Positions 9,132-17,840 of a stretch of 64,000 nt of DNA are shown here, one piece after another. This DNA comes from Pseudomonas psychrophila. Its GTDB lineage: Bacteria; Pseudomonadota; Gammaproteobacteria; Pseudomonadales; Pseudomonadaceae. The stretch covers positions 99,580-163,579 of the forward strand of contig NZ_JYKZ01000011.1 in NCBI RefSeq assembly GCF_001043005.1. Direction: 5' to 3'. Below the pieces are notes generated by a model, which saw nothing but the letters and a program-made list of their open reading frames with translations, did not search any database and was not told the DNA's origin. Position numbers and translations under genes: made by a program. Positions within the stretch are counted from its first letter, which is position 1. Every line of letters starts with the position of its first letter.

Positions 9132-10055
9132 ATGTCGATGGCTGATCGTGATGGTGTGATCTGGTATGACGGCAAGCTGGTGCCGTGGCGTGATGCTACG
9201 ACGCACGTGCTGACCCATACATTGCACTACGGCATGGGCGTGTTTGAAGGTGTACGCGCTTACGAAACCCCGCAGGGCGCGGCGATTTTCCGCTTGCAGG
9301 CACACACTGACCGCCTGTTCGACTCGGCCCACATCATGGGCATGAAGATCCCGTTCAGCAAAGACGAAATCAACGAAGCGACCCGTATTGCGGTGCGTGA
9401 AAACAACCTCGACAGCGCCTACATCCGCCCGATGGTGTTTTACGGGTCCGAAGCCATGGGCCTGCGCGCCACTGGCCTCAAAGTCCACGTAATCATCGCG
9501 CCATGGAGCTGGGGTGCCTACATGGGCGCCGAGGCCCTGGAAGTCGGGATCAAGGTGCGTACCAGCTCCTTTACCCGTCACCACGTGAACATCTCCATGA
9601 CCCGGGCCAAGGCCAACGGTCACTACATCAACTCGATGCTGGCCCTGCAGGAAGCGATTTCCGGCGGTGCCGACGAAGCGCTGTTGCTGGACCCGGAAGG
9701 CTTCGTGGCTGAAGGCTCGGGCGAGAACGTGTTCCTGGTCAAGGATGGCGTGATTTACACCCCGGACGTGACGGCGTGCCTGAACGGCATCACCCGCAGC
9801 ACGATCCTGACCCTGGCCACCGAGCTGGGTTACAAGTTTGTTGAAAAACGCATTACCCGTGACGAGGTGTATATCGCCGACGAAGCGTTCTTTACCGGTA
9901 CTGCGGCTGAAGTGACGCCGATTCGTGAAGTCGACGGGCGTCATATCGGTATCGGCCGCCGTGGTCCGATCACCGAAAAACTGCAAAAAGCCTATTTCGA
10001 CCTGGTGACCGGCAAGACAACGGATCACCCAGAGTGGCGTACACTGGTCAAATAA
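9132..10055 (+). CDS. ilvE: Branched-chain amino acid aminotransferase
   Basis: This 307-residue PLP-dependent fold-type IV aminotransferase interconverts Leu/Ile/Val and their 2-keto acids. Visible are HYGMGVFEG near the N-terminus, the PLP-lysine region TRAKANGHYINS, GSGENVF and FTGTAAEVTPI. Two adjacent ATGs occur at 9129 and 9132. I chose 9132 because GAGGAG at 9119-9124 is then 7 bases away and the length equals that of known Pseudomonas IlvE. A longer GTG start at 9096 lacks a ribosome site and adds a non-conserved tail. A terminator hairpin at 10076 separates it, at least partly, from waaF. Confidence 0.96.
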   Translation: MSMADRDGVIWYDGKLVPWRDATTHVLTHTLHYGMGVFEGVRAYETPQGAAIFRLQAHTDRLFDSAHIMGMKIPFSKDEINEATRIAVRENNLDSAYIRPMVFYGSEAMGLRATGLKVHVIIAPWSWGAYMGAEALEVGIKVRTSSFTRHHVNISMTRAKANGHYINSMLALQEAISGGADEALLLDPEGFVAEGSGENVFLVKDGVIYTPDVTACLNGITRSTILTLATELGYKFVEKRITRDEVYIADEAFFTGTAAEVTPIREVDGRHIGIGRRGPITEKLQKAYFDLVTGKTTDHPEWRTLVK

Positions 10056-10075
10056 AGCGATATGGCACTACAGCA

Positions 10076-10104
10076 GGGAGGCGAATGCCTCCCTTGCTTG
10101 TTTA
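10076..10104 (+). terminator. Terminator/attenuator between ilvE and waaF
   Basis: Stem GGGAGGC/GCCTCCC (10076-10082 and 10087-10093), loop GAAT, followed by TTGCTTGTTTAT. It lies 21 bases after the ilvE stop and 21 bases before waaF, so it may reduce read-through into the LPS operon. Confidence 0.6.
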
Positions 10105-10113
10105 TGGAAACTT

Positions 10114-11148
10114 ATGAATATTTTGATCGTTGGGCCCAGCTGGGTCGGTGACATGGTGATGGCGCAGACACTGTTTCAGTGCCTCAAGCAGCGCCACCCG
10201 CAGTGCGAAATCGATGTGCTGGCCCCTGAGTGGAGCCGGCCCATCCTTGAACGCATGCCTGAAGTTCGCAAGGCCTTGAGCTTTCCGCTCGGCCACGGCG
10301 CGCTCGAACTGGCCACGCGACGCAAGATCGGCAAGTCCCTCAAGGGCCAATACGATCAGGCAATCTTGCTACCCAACTCGCTGAAATCAGCTCTCGTGCC
10401 GTTCTTTGCGGGAATCCCCAAGCGCACCGGCTGGCGTGGCGAATTTCGCTATGGCGTGCTCAACGACGTGCGCAAGCTCGACAAAGAACGCTACCCGTTG
10501 ATGATCGAGCGCTTCATGGCGCTGGCCTATGAGCCAGGGGCGGATCTGCCCAAGCCTTATCCGCGCCCGGCCTTGCAGATCGATCCGCAAAGCCGTGCCG
10601 GCGCACTGGCAAAATTTGGCCTGGAACTGGACCGCCCGGTGCTGGCGCTGTGCCCGGGTGCCGAGTTTGGCGAGTCCAAGCGCTGGCCGTCCGAGCACTA
10701 CGCCAAAGTTGCCGAGCAAAAGATCCGCGAAGGCTGGCAGGTGTGGTTGTTCGGCTCCAAAAACGATCACGCTGTGGGCGAAGACATCCGCTCGCGGTTG
10801 ATCCCGGGGCTGCGTGAAGAGTCGGTCAACCTCAGCGGCGAGACTTCGCTGGCCGAAGCCATTGATTTGCTGTCGTGTGCCGACGCCGTTGTGTCCAACG
10901 ATTCGGGGCTGATGCACGTGGCTGCCGCGCTGAACCGTCCCTTGGTGGCGGTGTACGGCTCCACATCGCCGGGCTTCACCCCGCCGTTGGCCGACAAAGT
11001 CGAAATCGTACGCCTGGGGCTCGATTGCAGCCCATGTTTTGATCGCACCTGCCGCTTTGGCCACTACAACTGCCTGCGCGAGTTGATGCCGCAGCCGGTG
11101 GTTGAAGCCTTGCAGCGTTTGCAGGGCTCACCGGTCGAGGTCAACTAG
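10114..11148 (+). CDS. waaF: ADP-heptose:LPS heptosyltransferase II
   Basis: A 344-residue GT9-family glycosyltransferase of the cytoplasmic face of the inner membrane that adds the second heptose of the LPS inner core. Family features: N-terminal ILIVGPSWVGDMVMAQ, LCPGAEFGESKRWP in the second Rossmann half, and SNDSGLMHVAAAL, which binds ADP-heptose. It is the first gene of a tightly packed core operon: its TAG stop is immediately followed by the GTG of waaC. Length is typical. Confidence 0.96.
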   Translation: MNILIVGPSWVGDMVMAQTLFQCLKQRHPQCEIDVLAPEWSRPILERMPEVRKALSFPLGHGALELATRRKIGKSLKGQYDQAILLPNSLKSALVPFFAGIPKRTGWRGEFRYGVLNDVRKLDKERYPLMIERFMALAYEPGADLPKPYPRPALQIDPQSRAGALAKFGLELDRPVLALCPGAEFGESKRWPSEHYAKVAEQKIREGWQVWLFGSKNDHAVGEDIRSRLIPGLREESVNLSGETSLAEAIDLLSCADAVVSNDSGLMHVAAALNRPLVAVYGSTSPGFTPPLADKVEIVRLGLDCSPCFDRTCRFGHYNCLRELMPQPVVEALQRLQGSPVEVN

Positions 11149-12210
11149 GTGCGCGTTCTGTTGGTCAAAACCTCATCCCTTGGGGATGTGATCCATGCCT
11201 TGCCTGCGTTGACCGATGCGGCGCGGGCGATCCCAGGCATCACCTTTGACTGGGTCGTGGAAGAAGGCTTTGCCGAAATCCCTACCTGGCACCCGGCGGT
11301 GGGCAAGGTCATTCCGGTGGCGATTCGCCGCTGGCGCAAAAATATCTGGGAAACCATCAAGAGTGGTGAGTGGCGATGCTTCAAGCAAAGCCTGCGTGCC
11401 GAAAAATACGATCTGGTGATCGACGCTCAAGGCCTGGTCAAAAGCGCCTGGCTGACCCGTTACGTGAAAGCCCCGGTCGCCGGTCTTGATAAAGACTCAG
11501 CCCGTGAACCCTTGGCCAGCCGCTTTTATCAGCGTCGTCTGGCCGTGGCTCGTGGGCAGCACGCGGTCGAGCGTTTGCGTCAGCTATTTGCCGTGGCGCT
11601 GGGCTACGACCTGCCAAAAGGGCTGGGTGACTACGGCCTCGACGTCGAACGCCTGGTTGAATTACCGCGCAAGAAGCCTTACGTATTGTTTTTGCACGGC
11701 ACCACGTGGGACACCAAGCACTGGCCCGAAGTGTACTGGCGCGACCTGGCCCTGCGCATGGGCCACATGGGTGTCGAAGTCCGCTTGCCCTGGGGTAACC
11801 CGGCTGAAAAGGCCCGCGCCGAACGCATCGCCGACGGCCTGAGCAACGCAGTGGTGCTGCCCAAGCTGAATCTGGCGGGGGTTGCCAAGGTACTGGCCAG
11901 TGCTAGCGCCTGTGTGGCGGTCGATACCGGGCTGGGGCATTTGGCGGCGGCACTGGATGTACCGACCATCTCCCTGTTTGGTCCCACCAATCCGGGCCTG
12001 ACCGGTGCCTATGGCAAGGTGCAAATCCACCTGGCCAGCGATTTTCCGTGCGCACCGTGCCTGCAGAAAAAATGCACCTACACTCCGACTGCACAGGACC
12101 AGCAGCGGTTTGATCTGAAAAACGAGTGGCCGTTGTGCTTTACCCGTTTGAACCCTGAGCGTGTCGCGAGTCGATTAAGCACGTTGTTACTGGCTGAGGA
12201 ACTGCGCTGA
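11149..12210 (+). CDS. waaC: ADP-heptose:LPS heptosyltransferase I
   Basis: This 353-residue GT9 enzyme adds the first heptose to Kdo. The start is a GTG placed directly after the waaF stop (no spacer), so translation is probably coupled. Motifs: LVKTSSLGDVIHALPAL at the N-terminus, FLHGTTWDTKHWPE in the middle, and VDTGLGHLAAALDVPTISLFG at the nucleotide-sugar site. The stop TGA shares its final A with the waaG ATG. Confidence 0.96.
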   Translation: MRVLLVKTSSLGDVIHALPALTDAARAIPGITFDWVVEEGFAEIPTWHPAVGKVIPVAIRRWRKNIWETIKSGEWRCFKQSLRAEKYDLVIDAQGLVKSAWLTRYVKAPVAGLDKDSAREPLASRFYQRRLAVARGQHAVERLRQLFAVALGYDLPKGLGDYGLDVERLVELPRKKPYVLFLHGTTWDTKHWPEVYWRDLALRMGHMGVEVRLPWGNPAEKARAERIADGLSNAVVLPKLNLAGVAKVLASASACVAVDTGLGHLAAALDVPTISLFGPTNPGLTGAYGKVQIHLASDFPCAPCLQKKCTYTPTAQDQQRFDLKNEWPLCFTRLNPERVASRLSTLLLAEELR

Positions 12211-13331
12211 TGCAACTGGCTTTTGTGCTGTACAAATATTTCCCGTTTGGCGGGCTGCAACGCGATTTCATGCGCATTGCGCTGGAGTGCCAGAAACGCG
12301 GCCATCAAATTCGCGTCTACACCATGATCTGGGAGGGTGACATTCCCCCCGGTTTTGAAGTGCTGGTGGCGCCGGTCAAGGCGTTCCACAACCATACCCG
12401 CAACGAAAAAATGCTCGCCTGGATGCAGGCCGACCTGGCCAAACGCCCGGTGGACCGCCTCGTCGGCTTCAATAAAATGCCGGGGCTGGACGTGTACTAC
12501 GCGGCCGACGGCTGCTTTGAAGACAAGGCGCAAAACCTGCGTCATTCGTTTTATCGCTTTTTCAAGCGTTACAAACACTTTGCTGAATACGAACGGGCGG
12601 TGTTCGACAAGAACGCCAAGACTGAAATCCTGATGATTTCAGAAGTCCAGCAGCCGCTGTTCATCAAACATTACGACACCCCGCCGCAGCGATTCCATCT
12701 GTTGCCACCGGGCATCGCCCTGGACCGTCGCGCGCCTGCCAATGCCGCAGAGATTCGCGCCGATTTTCGTCGTGAATTCAACCTGTCTGACGACGATCTG
12801 CTGCTGGTGCAAATCGGCTCCGGGTTCAAGACCAAAGGCGTTGATCGCAGCCTTAAAGCACTGGCAGCCTTGCCTGCCGAGCTTAAGAAGCGCACCAAGC
12901 TGTTTGTAATCGGTCAGGACGATCCCAAAGTCTTTCAATTGCAGAGCGCCACGCTGGGGCTGGGCGATCACGTGCAGTTCCTCAAGGGGCGCAGCGACAT
13001 CCCTCGCTTCTTGCTGGGCGCGGACCTGTTGATTCACCCGGCCTACAACGAAAACACCGGCACCGTGCTGCTTGAAGCCCTGGTGGCGGGTTTGCCGGTA
13101 CTGGTCAGCGCCGTCTGCGGCTACGCCCACTACATCAGCGACGCCGATTGCGGCCGGGTACTGGACGAGCCGTTTGAGCAGGCGCAACTCAATGAATACC
13201 TGACACACATGTTGTCCGACGATGCTGCGCGCGCGGCCTGGAGCCAAAATGGCCTGGCCTACGCGCAGACGGCCGACCTCTACAGCATGCCGCAGCACGC
13301 TGCGGATGTGATTCTGGCGGAGCAACACTGA
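12210..13331 (+). CDS. waaG: LPS core glucosyl/hexosyltransferase I, WaaG
   Basis: A 373-residue GT4-family retaining glycosyltransferase that adds the first outer-core sugar to heptose II. GT-B features: N-terminal YKYFPFGGLQRD loop (acceptor/nucleotide side), LVQIGSGFKTKGVDR in the linker, and the C-terminal ENTGTVLLEALVAGLPVL, which carries the donor-binding acidic residue. It overlaps waaC and waaP by one base at TGATG junctions. The exact donor sugar (Glc or GalN pathway) cannot be read from sequence. Confidence 0.95.
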   Translation: MQLAFVLYKYFPFGGLQRDFMRIALECQKRGHQIRVYTMIWEGDIPPGFEVLVAPVKAFHNHTRNEKMLAWMQADLAKRPVDRLVGFNKMPGLDVYYAADGCFEDKAQNLRHSFYRFFKRYKHFAEYERAVFDKNAKTEILMISEVQQPLFIKHYDTPPQRFHLLPPGIALDRRAPANAAEIRADFRREFNLSDDDLLLVQIGSGFKTKGVDRSLKALAALPAELKKRTKLFVIGQDDPKVFQLQSATLGLGDHVQFLKGRSDIPRFLLGADLLIHPAYNENTGTVLLEALVAGLPVLVSAVCGYAHYISDADCGRVLDEPFEQAQLNEYLTHMLSDDAARAAWSQNGLAYAQTADLYSMPQHAADVILAEQH

Positions 13332-14137
13332 TGAAACTGATTCTTGCCGAACCGTTCAAGAGCTTGTGGGCAGGACGCGATGCGTTCACCGAAGTCGAGC
13401 GCCTGGAGGGCGAGGTTTACCGCGAACTGGATGGTCGACGTACCTTGCGTACAGAAGTCGAGGGCCGCGGTTATTTTGTGAAAATCCACCGTGGCATTGG
13501 CTGGGGTGAGGTGTTCAAAAACCTGCTCACGGCCAAGCTGCCAGTGCTGGGCGCGGGCCAGGAATGGCGGGCAATCAAGCGCCTTCACGAAGTCGGCGTA
13601 CCTACCATGACTGCCGTCGCGTATGGCGAAAAGGGCAGTAACCCGGCGCAGCAGCACTCGTTCATCATCACCGAAGAACTGGCGCCAACGGTCAGCCTCG
13701 AAGACTTCAGCCTCAACTGGATCAAGCAGCCGCCACAGCCAAACCTAAAGCATGCGCTGATCGCCGAAGTGGCGCGCATGACGGGCATGATGCACCGCGC
13801 CGGGGTTAACCATCGCGACTGCTATATCTGCCACTTTTTGCTGCACACCGACAAACCGGTTACAGCCCAGGCCTTTCGTTTGTCGCTCATTGATCTGCAC
13901 CGGGCTCAGGTTCGACCGGTCATCAGCAAACGCTGGCGCAACAAGGACCTGGCTGCACTGTATTTTTCTGCACTGGATATCGGCCTGACCCAACGGGACA
14001 AGCTGCGTTTCCTGCGGGGTTACTTCCAGATGCCGCTGCGTCAAACCCTTCGCGAAGAAGCCCGCCTGCTGGCATGGCTGGAAGGCAAGGCGAGCAAACT
14101 CTACGAACGCAAACTGCGTTATGGGGATGCACTGTAA
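13331..14137 (+). CDS. waaP: LPS core heptose(I) kinase
   Basis: A 268-residue eukaryotic-type kinase-fold enzyme that phosphorylates heptose I of the inner core; in P. aeruginosa this is essential and linked to outer-membrane integrity and polymyxin resistance. A catalytic loop with intact HRD-type Asp is seen at HRAGVNHRDCYICHFLL, and the metal-binding Asp at SLIDLHRAQV. The start overlaps the waaG stop by one base (TGATG). It is the first of four consecutive kinase-fold genes. Confidence 0.95.
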   Translation: MKLILAEPFKSLWAGRDAFTEVERLEGEVYRELDGRRTLRTEVEGRGYFVKIHRGIGWGEVFKNLLTAKLPVLGAGQEWRAIKRLHEVGVPTMTAVAYGEKGSNPAQQHSFIITEELAPTVSLEDFSLNWIKQPPQPNLKHALIAEVARMTGMMHRAGVNHRDCYICHFLLHTDKPVTAQAFRLSLIDLHRAQVRPVISKRWRNKDLAALYFSALDIGLTQRDKLRFLRGYFQMPLRQTLREEARLLAWLEGKASKLYERKLRYGDAL

Positions 14138-14871
14138 TGGCGGGTTGGAATCTTGAACCCGCTTACAGCGCACTGGCGTCTGATTTTGGCAGTCTGGAAG
14201 CGGTATTTGCCCTCCAGGGCGAGCACCTGACCCGCGATCCTCTTTCGGAAGTGATCCGTGTGCAGCGCGATGGCGTCAATTATTACGTCAAGCGTTACAC
14301 CGGTGCGGGCAAGGGCTTGCGCCGCTATTTGGGCCGCCCTCGGGTCAAATCCGAATGGCAGAACCTCAAACGCTTCGACAAGTGGGGCATTCCCACCGCC
14401 GAAGTCGTGGCCTGGGGGCTTGAGCGCAGTGGCTTTGCCTACTCCCGTGGCGCCATGATCACCCGTGAACTGCCCAATACCCGCGATCTGTCCGAACTGG
14501 CGGACCACCATGATCCCCTGCTCAAGGACCGTGCCTGGGTCGATTGCGTCAGTCGCCAGTTGGCGAAGTGCACCCGGATCATGCACAACCATCGTTTTAC
14601 CCATAACGATCTGAAGTGGCGAAACCTGCTGGTCGACGATCAGCCCAAGCTGTTTTTGATCGACTGCCCGAACGGTGACTTCTGGCGCGGTTTCTGGCTC
14701 AAGTACCGCATCACCAAAGACCTGGCGTGCCTCGACAAAGTGGCCAAGTACCATTTGTCCTACACCCAGCGTTTGCGTTTTTATTTCCAATACACCGGGC
14801 GCACTACGCTCAATGCGGCGGACAAGGAGCGTGTTCGTCATATCGTGCGTTTTTTTGAGGGCCGGGAATGA
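14137..14871 (+). CDS. wapP: LPS core kinase, InaA/WaaP family (WapP-like)
   Basis: A 244-residue kinase-fold protein. The ATG at 14137 overlaps the waaP stop (TAATG) and opens with MAGWNLEPAYSAL; a longer in-frame start at 14074 would run deep into waaP and is unlikely. The catalytic loop THNDLKWRNLL has the Asp intact, and LIDCPNGDF supplies the second Asp. By position it matches PAO1 PA5008, which I recall as wapP, proposed to phosphorylate heptose II; the symbol is therefore by context. It overlaps the next gene by 4 bases (ATGA). Confidence 0.8.
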   Translation: MAGWNLEPAYSALASDFGSLEAVFALQGEHLTRDPLSEVIRVQRDGVNYYVKRYTGAGKGLRRYLGRPRVKSEWQNLKRFDKWGIPTAEVVAWGLERSGFAYSRGAMITRELPNTRDLSELADHHDPLLKDRAWVDCVSRQLAKCTRIMHNHRFTHNDLKWRNLLVDDQPKLFLIDCPNGDFWRGFWLKYRITKDLACLDKVAKYHLSYTQRLRFYFQYTGRTTLNAADKERVRHIVRFFEGRE

Positions 14872-15620
14872 CTGATTTTTTAGCGGATGCGGACCGGGCT
14901 TTGCTTGAGCGCAACGGACTGGCTGACTTCGATGCGCTGTGGGCTGTGCAACTGGAAGCCGTGGACGAGCCCAACACCAGCGGCGGTGGCTGGAGCAGCG
15001 TGTTTCGCATGGACCTCGAAGGCCAGGGCTTTTACCTCAAGCGTCAAAGCAACTACCTGACCCGTACCCTGCACCGGCCATTGGGCGAGCCGAGCTTCGC
15101 ACGAGAATTTCGTAATATTCAGCGTTATCAGCACATGGGTATTCCCGCGCTGGAAGCGGTGTTTTTTGGCGAGCGAAAAGTGCCTGGCGAACATCGCGCG
15201 GTGCTCATGACCCGTGCGCTGGATGGCTGGAATGACCTCGATTCGTTGCTTGAACAATGGCCGCAATTGACCACTGAGCAGCAGCAGGCAATTTTGCGTG
15301 AATGCGGCCTGTTGGCGCGTCGCCTGCACGCTGCGCGTCAGGTACATGGCTGTTTTTATCCCAAGCACATCTTCTTGCAGGCCGATGGCTCGGGTTATCG
15401 CGCCCAACTGATCGACCTGGAGAAAACCCGCCCCTTGTTGCTGGGCCAGCGTGACCGGGTCAAGGACATCGAACCGTTGCTGCGTCGAGCGCATGCCTGG
15501 AGCGATGCCGAGGTGCGGTTCTTGCTCGCGGCCTATCTGGATCAGCCTGTCGACAGCGGTTTGGTGGATGCCTGGCTGGCGCGGCTGAATGTGCGTCGCA
15601 GCCACAAGGAGACTCGCTGA
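14868..15620 (+). CDS. WaaP/InaA-family kinase-like protein with atypical catalytic loop
   Basis: A 250-residue member of the LPS kinase cluster, matching PA5007 by position. The fold is recognisable (YLKRQSNYL in the N-lobe, QLIDLEKTRPLL for the metal site), but where WaaP has NHRDCYICHFL this protein reads VHGCFYPKHIFL, so the catalytic Asp is replaced by Cys. Either the chemistry differs or it is a non-catalytic partner of the neighbouring kinases. ATGA overlap with the gene before it and TGATG overlap with the gene after it place it firmly in the operon. Confidence 0.8.
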   Translation: MTDFLADADRALLERNGLADFDALWAVQLEAVDEPNTSGGGWSSVFRMDLEGQGFYLKRQSNYLTRTLHRPLGEPSFAREFRNIQRYQHMGIPALEAVFFGERKVPGEHRAVLMTRALDGWNDLDSLLEQWPQLTTEQQQAILRECGLLARRLHAARQVHGCFYPKHIFLQADGSGYRAQLIDLEKTRPLLLGQRDRVKDIEPLLRRAHAWSDAEVRFLLAAYLDQPVDSGLVDAWLARLNVRRSHKETR

Positions 15621-17062
15621 TGCGTTTGTCCGAATTGCAAAAAGCCGGCCGGTCGCCCGGTTTGCCGCTGAGCATTGACCTGGCCGATGCTGCCGGGCCT
15701 GCACAGTTGCAACTGCTGACGTTGCTGCGGGTATTACCCGGGCAGCGTTATGTGGGGGCCGGCGTGTGGCGCGGGCGTACAGTGCTGGCCAAGTTGATGG
15801 TGGGTAGCAAGGCTGCGCGTAACTTTCAGCGAGAACTGACGGGTGTGCGCCTGCTGGCTGATCAAGGTTTGACCACGCCGCAGCTGCTGGCCGATGGCTT
15901 ACAGGAAGGCGAGGGCGGCTGGTTGCTGTTCGAGTTTCTGGAGCATGCCCAGAGCCTGGGTGACGCTTGGGGCGCGGTGGAGTCGTTGCCGGTTCTGGCG
16001 GACGAACAAGTGGCCGTACTGGCCCAGGCGTTGGCCGCTATTGGTCAGATGCACCTCAAGGGCCTGTGGCAGGAAGACCTGCACCTCGACAACCTGCTGC
16101 GTCAGGACGGCAAGCTGTACCTGATCGATGGCGCGGGTATTTGCGTCGAAGAAGCGGGCAAGCCACTGTCGCGGCAAAAAGTCCTGGAAAACCTCGGGGT
16201 GTTTTTTGCTCAATTGCCGAAAAGCCTTGAGCCGTTTATCGAAGAATTGCTGGTGCATTACCTGTTGAGCAATGGTGAACACGCCTTGCCGCTAGAGGCA
16301 CTGCTCAAGCAGATCGAGAAGGTTCGTACCTGGCGGCTCAATGATTTTTTGAACAAAGTCGGTCGCGACTGCTCGCTGTTCAGCGTTCAGCGTAACGCCT
16401 TCGTCTTGCGTGCGATTCGCCGTGAAGAAGAGGCCGCGATGCTGCCTGTACTGGCTAATGCCGATGCCTTGCTGGATCAGGGGCATTTGTATAAAACCGG
16501 CGGTGCAGCCAGTGTCGGCAAGGTTGAAGTGGCGGGCCGCACTCTGGTGGTCAAGCGGTACAACATCAAGGGCTTTGCGCACTGGCTCAAACGCTTCTGG
16601 CGTCCGAGCCGTGCGTGGCATTCATGGCGTGAGGGCAATCGACTGGCATTGCTGGGCATTGCTACGCCTAAACCGCTGGCACTGCTGGAAACCCGTTTTC
16701 TGTGGTTGCGCTCCAAAGCGTATCTGGTCACCGAGTATCTGCCGGGCCCTGACATCATCGAGCGTTTTGCGCCGTATGTTGAGCAAGGTGACGCGCCGGA
16801 ATCCGAATTGCAGGCGCTGGATCAGTTATTTGCCGACTTGATCCGCGAGCGCATCAGTCACGGTGATCTCAAGGGGCATAACGTGTTCTGGGACGAGGGG
16901 CGCTGGGCGCTGATCGATCTGGACTCCATGTGCCAGCACGCCAGCCTGAAGAGTTTCGCCACCGCGTACGCCCGTGACCGAGCGCGCTTCATGCGCAATT
17001 GGCCGGTGAGCAGTACGTTGTATCAAGTGATAGAGGGGCGGTTGCCCAAAGACCTTGGCTGA
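15620..17062 (+). CDS. Tandem two-domain LPS kinase-like protein
   Basis: A 480-residue protein made of two kinase-like halves. Half one (about 1-240) has LWQEDLHLDNLLRQDGK and YLIDGAGI. Half two (about 285-480) has LVVKRYNIKG, ISHGDLKGHNVF and ALIDLDSM. Both halves keep an Asp at the catalytic-loop position and a second Asp at the metal position. It corresponds by position to PA5006, which I recall as a candidate WapQ. It is last in the waaF operon; a REP hairpin at 17095 follows the stop. Which heptose hydroxyl it phosphorylates is unknown. Confidence 0.85.
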   Translation: MRLSELQKAGRSPGLPLSIDLADAAGPAQLQLLTLLRVLPGQRYVGAGVWRGRTVLAKLMVGSKAARNFQRELTGVRLLADQGLTTPQLLADGLQEGEGGWLLFEFLEHAQSLGDAWGAVESLPVLADEQVAVLAQALAAIGQMHLKGLWQEDLHLDNLLRQDGKLYLIDGAGICVEEAGKPLSRQKVLENLGVFFAQLPKSLEPFIEELLVHYLLSNGEHALPLEALLKQIEKVRTWRLNDFLNKVGRDCSLFSVQRNAFVLRAIRREEEAAMLPVLANADALLDQGHLYKTGGAASVGKVEVAGRTLVVKRYNIKGFAHWLKRFWRPSRAWHSWREGNRLALLGIATPKPLALLETRFLWLRSKAYLVTEYLPGPDIIERFAPYVEQGDAPESELQALDQLFADLIRERISHGDLKGHNVFWDEGRWALIDLDSMCQHASLKSFATAYARDRARFMRNWPVSSTLYQVIEGRLPKDLG

Positions 17063-17094
17063 AGCGTAACCAAGATTTTGTGTGGGGGTATTGT

Positions 17095-17149
17095 CTGTGG
17101 GAGCGAGCCTGCTCGCGAATGCTTTTCGCGAGCAGGCTCGCTCCCACAG
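17095..17149. repeat. REP hairpin, copy 1
   Basis: A perfect 25-bp inverted repeat (17095-17119 with 17125-17149) and a 5-nt loop, with core GGGAGCGAGCCTGCTCGCGA: a Pseudomonas REP pair. It lies 32 bp after the kinase gene stop and may also act as a terminator. Confidence 0.85.
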
Positions 17150-17165
17150 GGATGGTGTTATGGCT

Positions 17166-17454
17166 TCAGAAGCTGTACTGCGCCCCGGCTCCGGCATACC
17201 ACGACCGTCCTGGCGCGGCCTCGTAGAAGCGGCTGTTGCCGTCCGCCACAATCACCGAACCCACATATTGGCGATCCAGCAGGTTGTCCAGACGCAACGT
17301 CTGGTGAAAGGTCCAGTGCTCGACCTTCTGCTCAAACTTGGCCCGCCAGTTGAACACGCTGTAGGCCGGTGCCGCCTTGGCGGAGTTGGTATCTTCGACA
17401 TACACCTTGCTGCGATACATGCCTTCGACGGCGGTGCTGAGCCAATCAACCGGC
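17166..17454 (-). pseudogene. Detached 3' fragment of pqqU
   Basis: About 95 codons encoding the last strands of the receptor barrel (ending SWYAGAGAQYSF), in frame and nearly identical to the end of the intact gene. It lacks signal peptide, plug domain and most of the barrel, so it cannot make a working receptor. It arose by the tandem duplication. Confidence 0.9.
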
Positions 17455-17456
17455 CA

Positions 17457-17840
17457 CAAGACTTTCTGTGGGGGTATTGTCTGTGGGAGCGAGCCTGCTC
17501 GCGAATGCTTTTCGCGAGCAGGCTCGCTCCCACAGGGATGGTGTTATGGTTTCAGAAGCTGTACTGCGCCCCGGCTCCGGCATACCACGACCGTCCTGGC
17601 GCGGCCTCGTAGAAGCGGCTGTTGCCGTCCGCCACAATCACCGAACCCACATATTGGCGATCCAGCAGGTTGTCCAGACGCAACGTCTGGTGAAAGGTCC
17701 AGTGCTCGACCTTCTGCTCAAACTTGGCCCGCCAGTTGAACACGCTGTACGCCGGTGCCGCCTTGGCGGAGTTGGTGTCTTCGACATACACCTTGCTGCG
17801 ATACATGCCTTCGACGGCGGTGCTGAGCCAATCAACCGGC
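17457..17840. repeat. Tandem duplication, copy 2 (384 bp), containing the functional pqqU 3' end
   Basis: The second unit, continuous with the receptor gene beyond 17840. The junction between units lies at 17454-17457: copy 1 ends at AATCAACCGGC and copy 2 begins CAAGACTTTCTGTGGG. Confidence 0.92.
17481..17535. repeat. REP hairpin, copy 2
   Basis: Identical to the hairpin at 17095-17149 and carried along in the tandem duplication. It lies just downstream of the pqqU stop codon (17552), where it can serve as that gene's 3' hairpin. Confidence 0.85.

Larger units (their letters stand above)
17071..17454. repeat. Tandem duplication, copy 1 (384 bp)
   Basis: Bases 17071-17454 recur at 17457-17840 (offset 386) with about five differences found by eye. 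Each unit holds a REP hairpin, a short spacer, and the last ~95 codons of the TonB receptor gene on the minus strand. Copy 1 is the detached one. Confidence 0.92.

Noticed and set aside
17166..17459. Separate small gene of about 97 codons
   Set aside because: It is the copied C-terminus of pqqU without signal peptide or plug, so it is annotated as a pseudogene.
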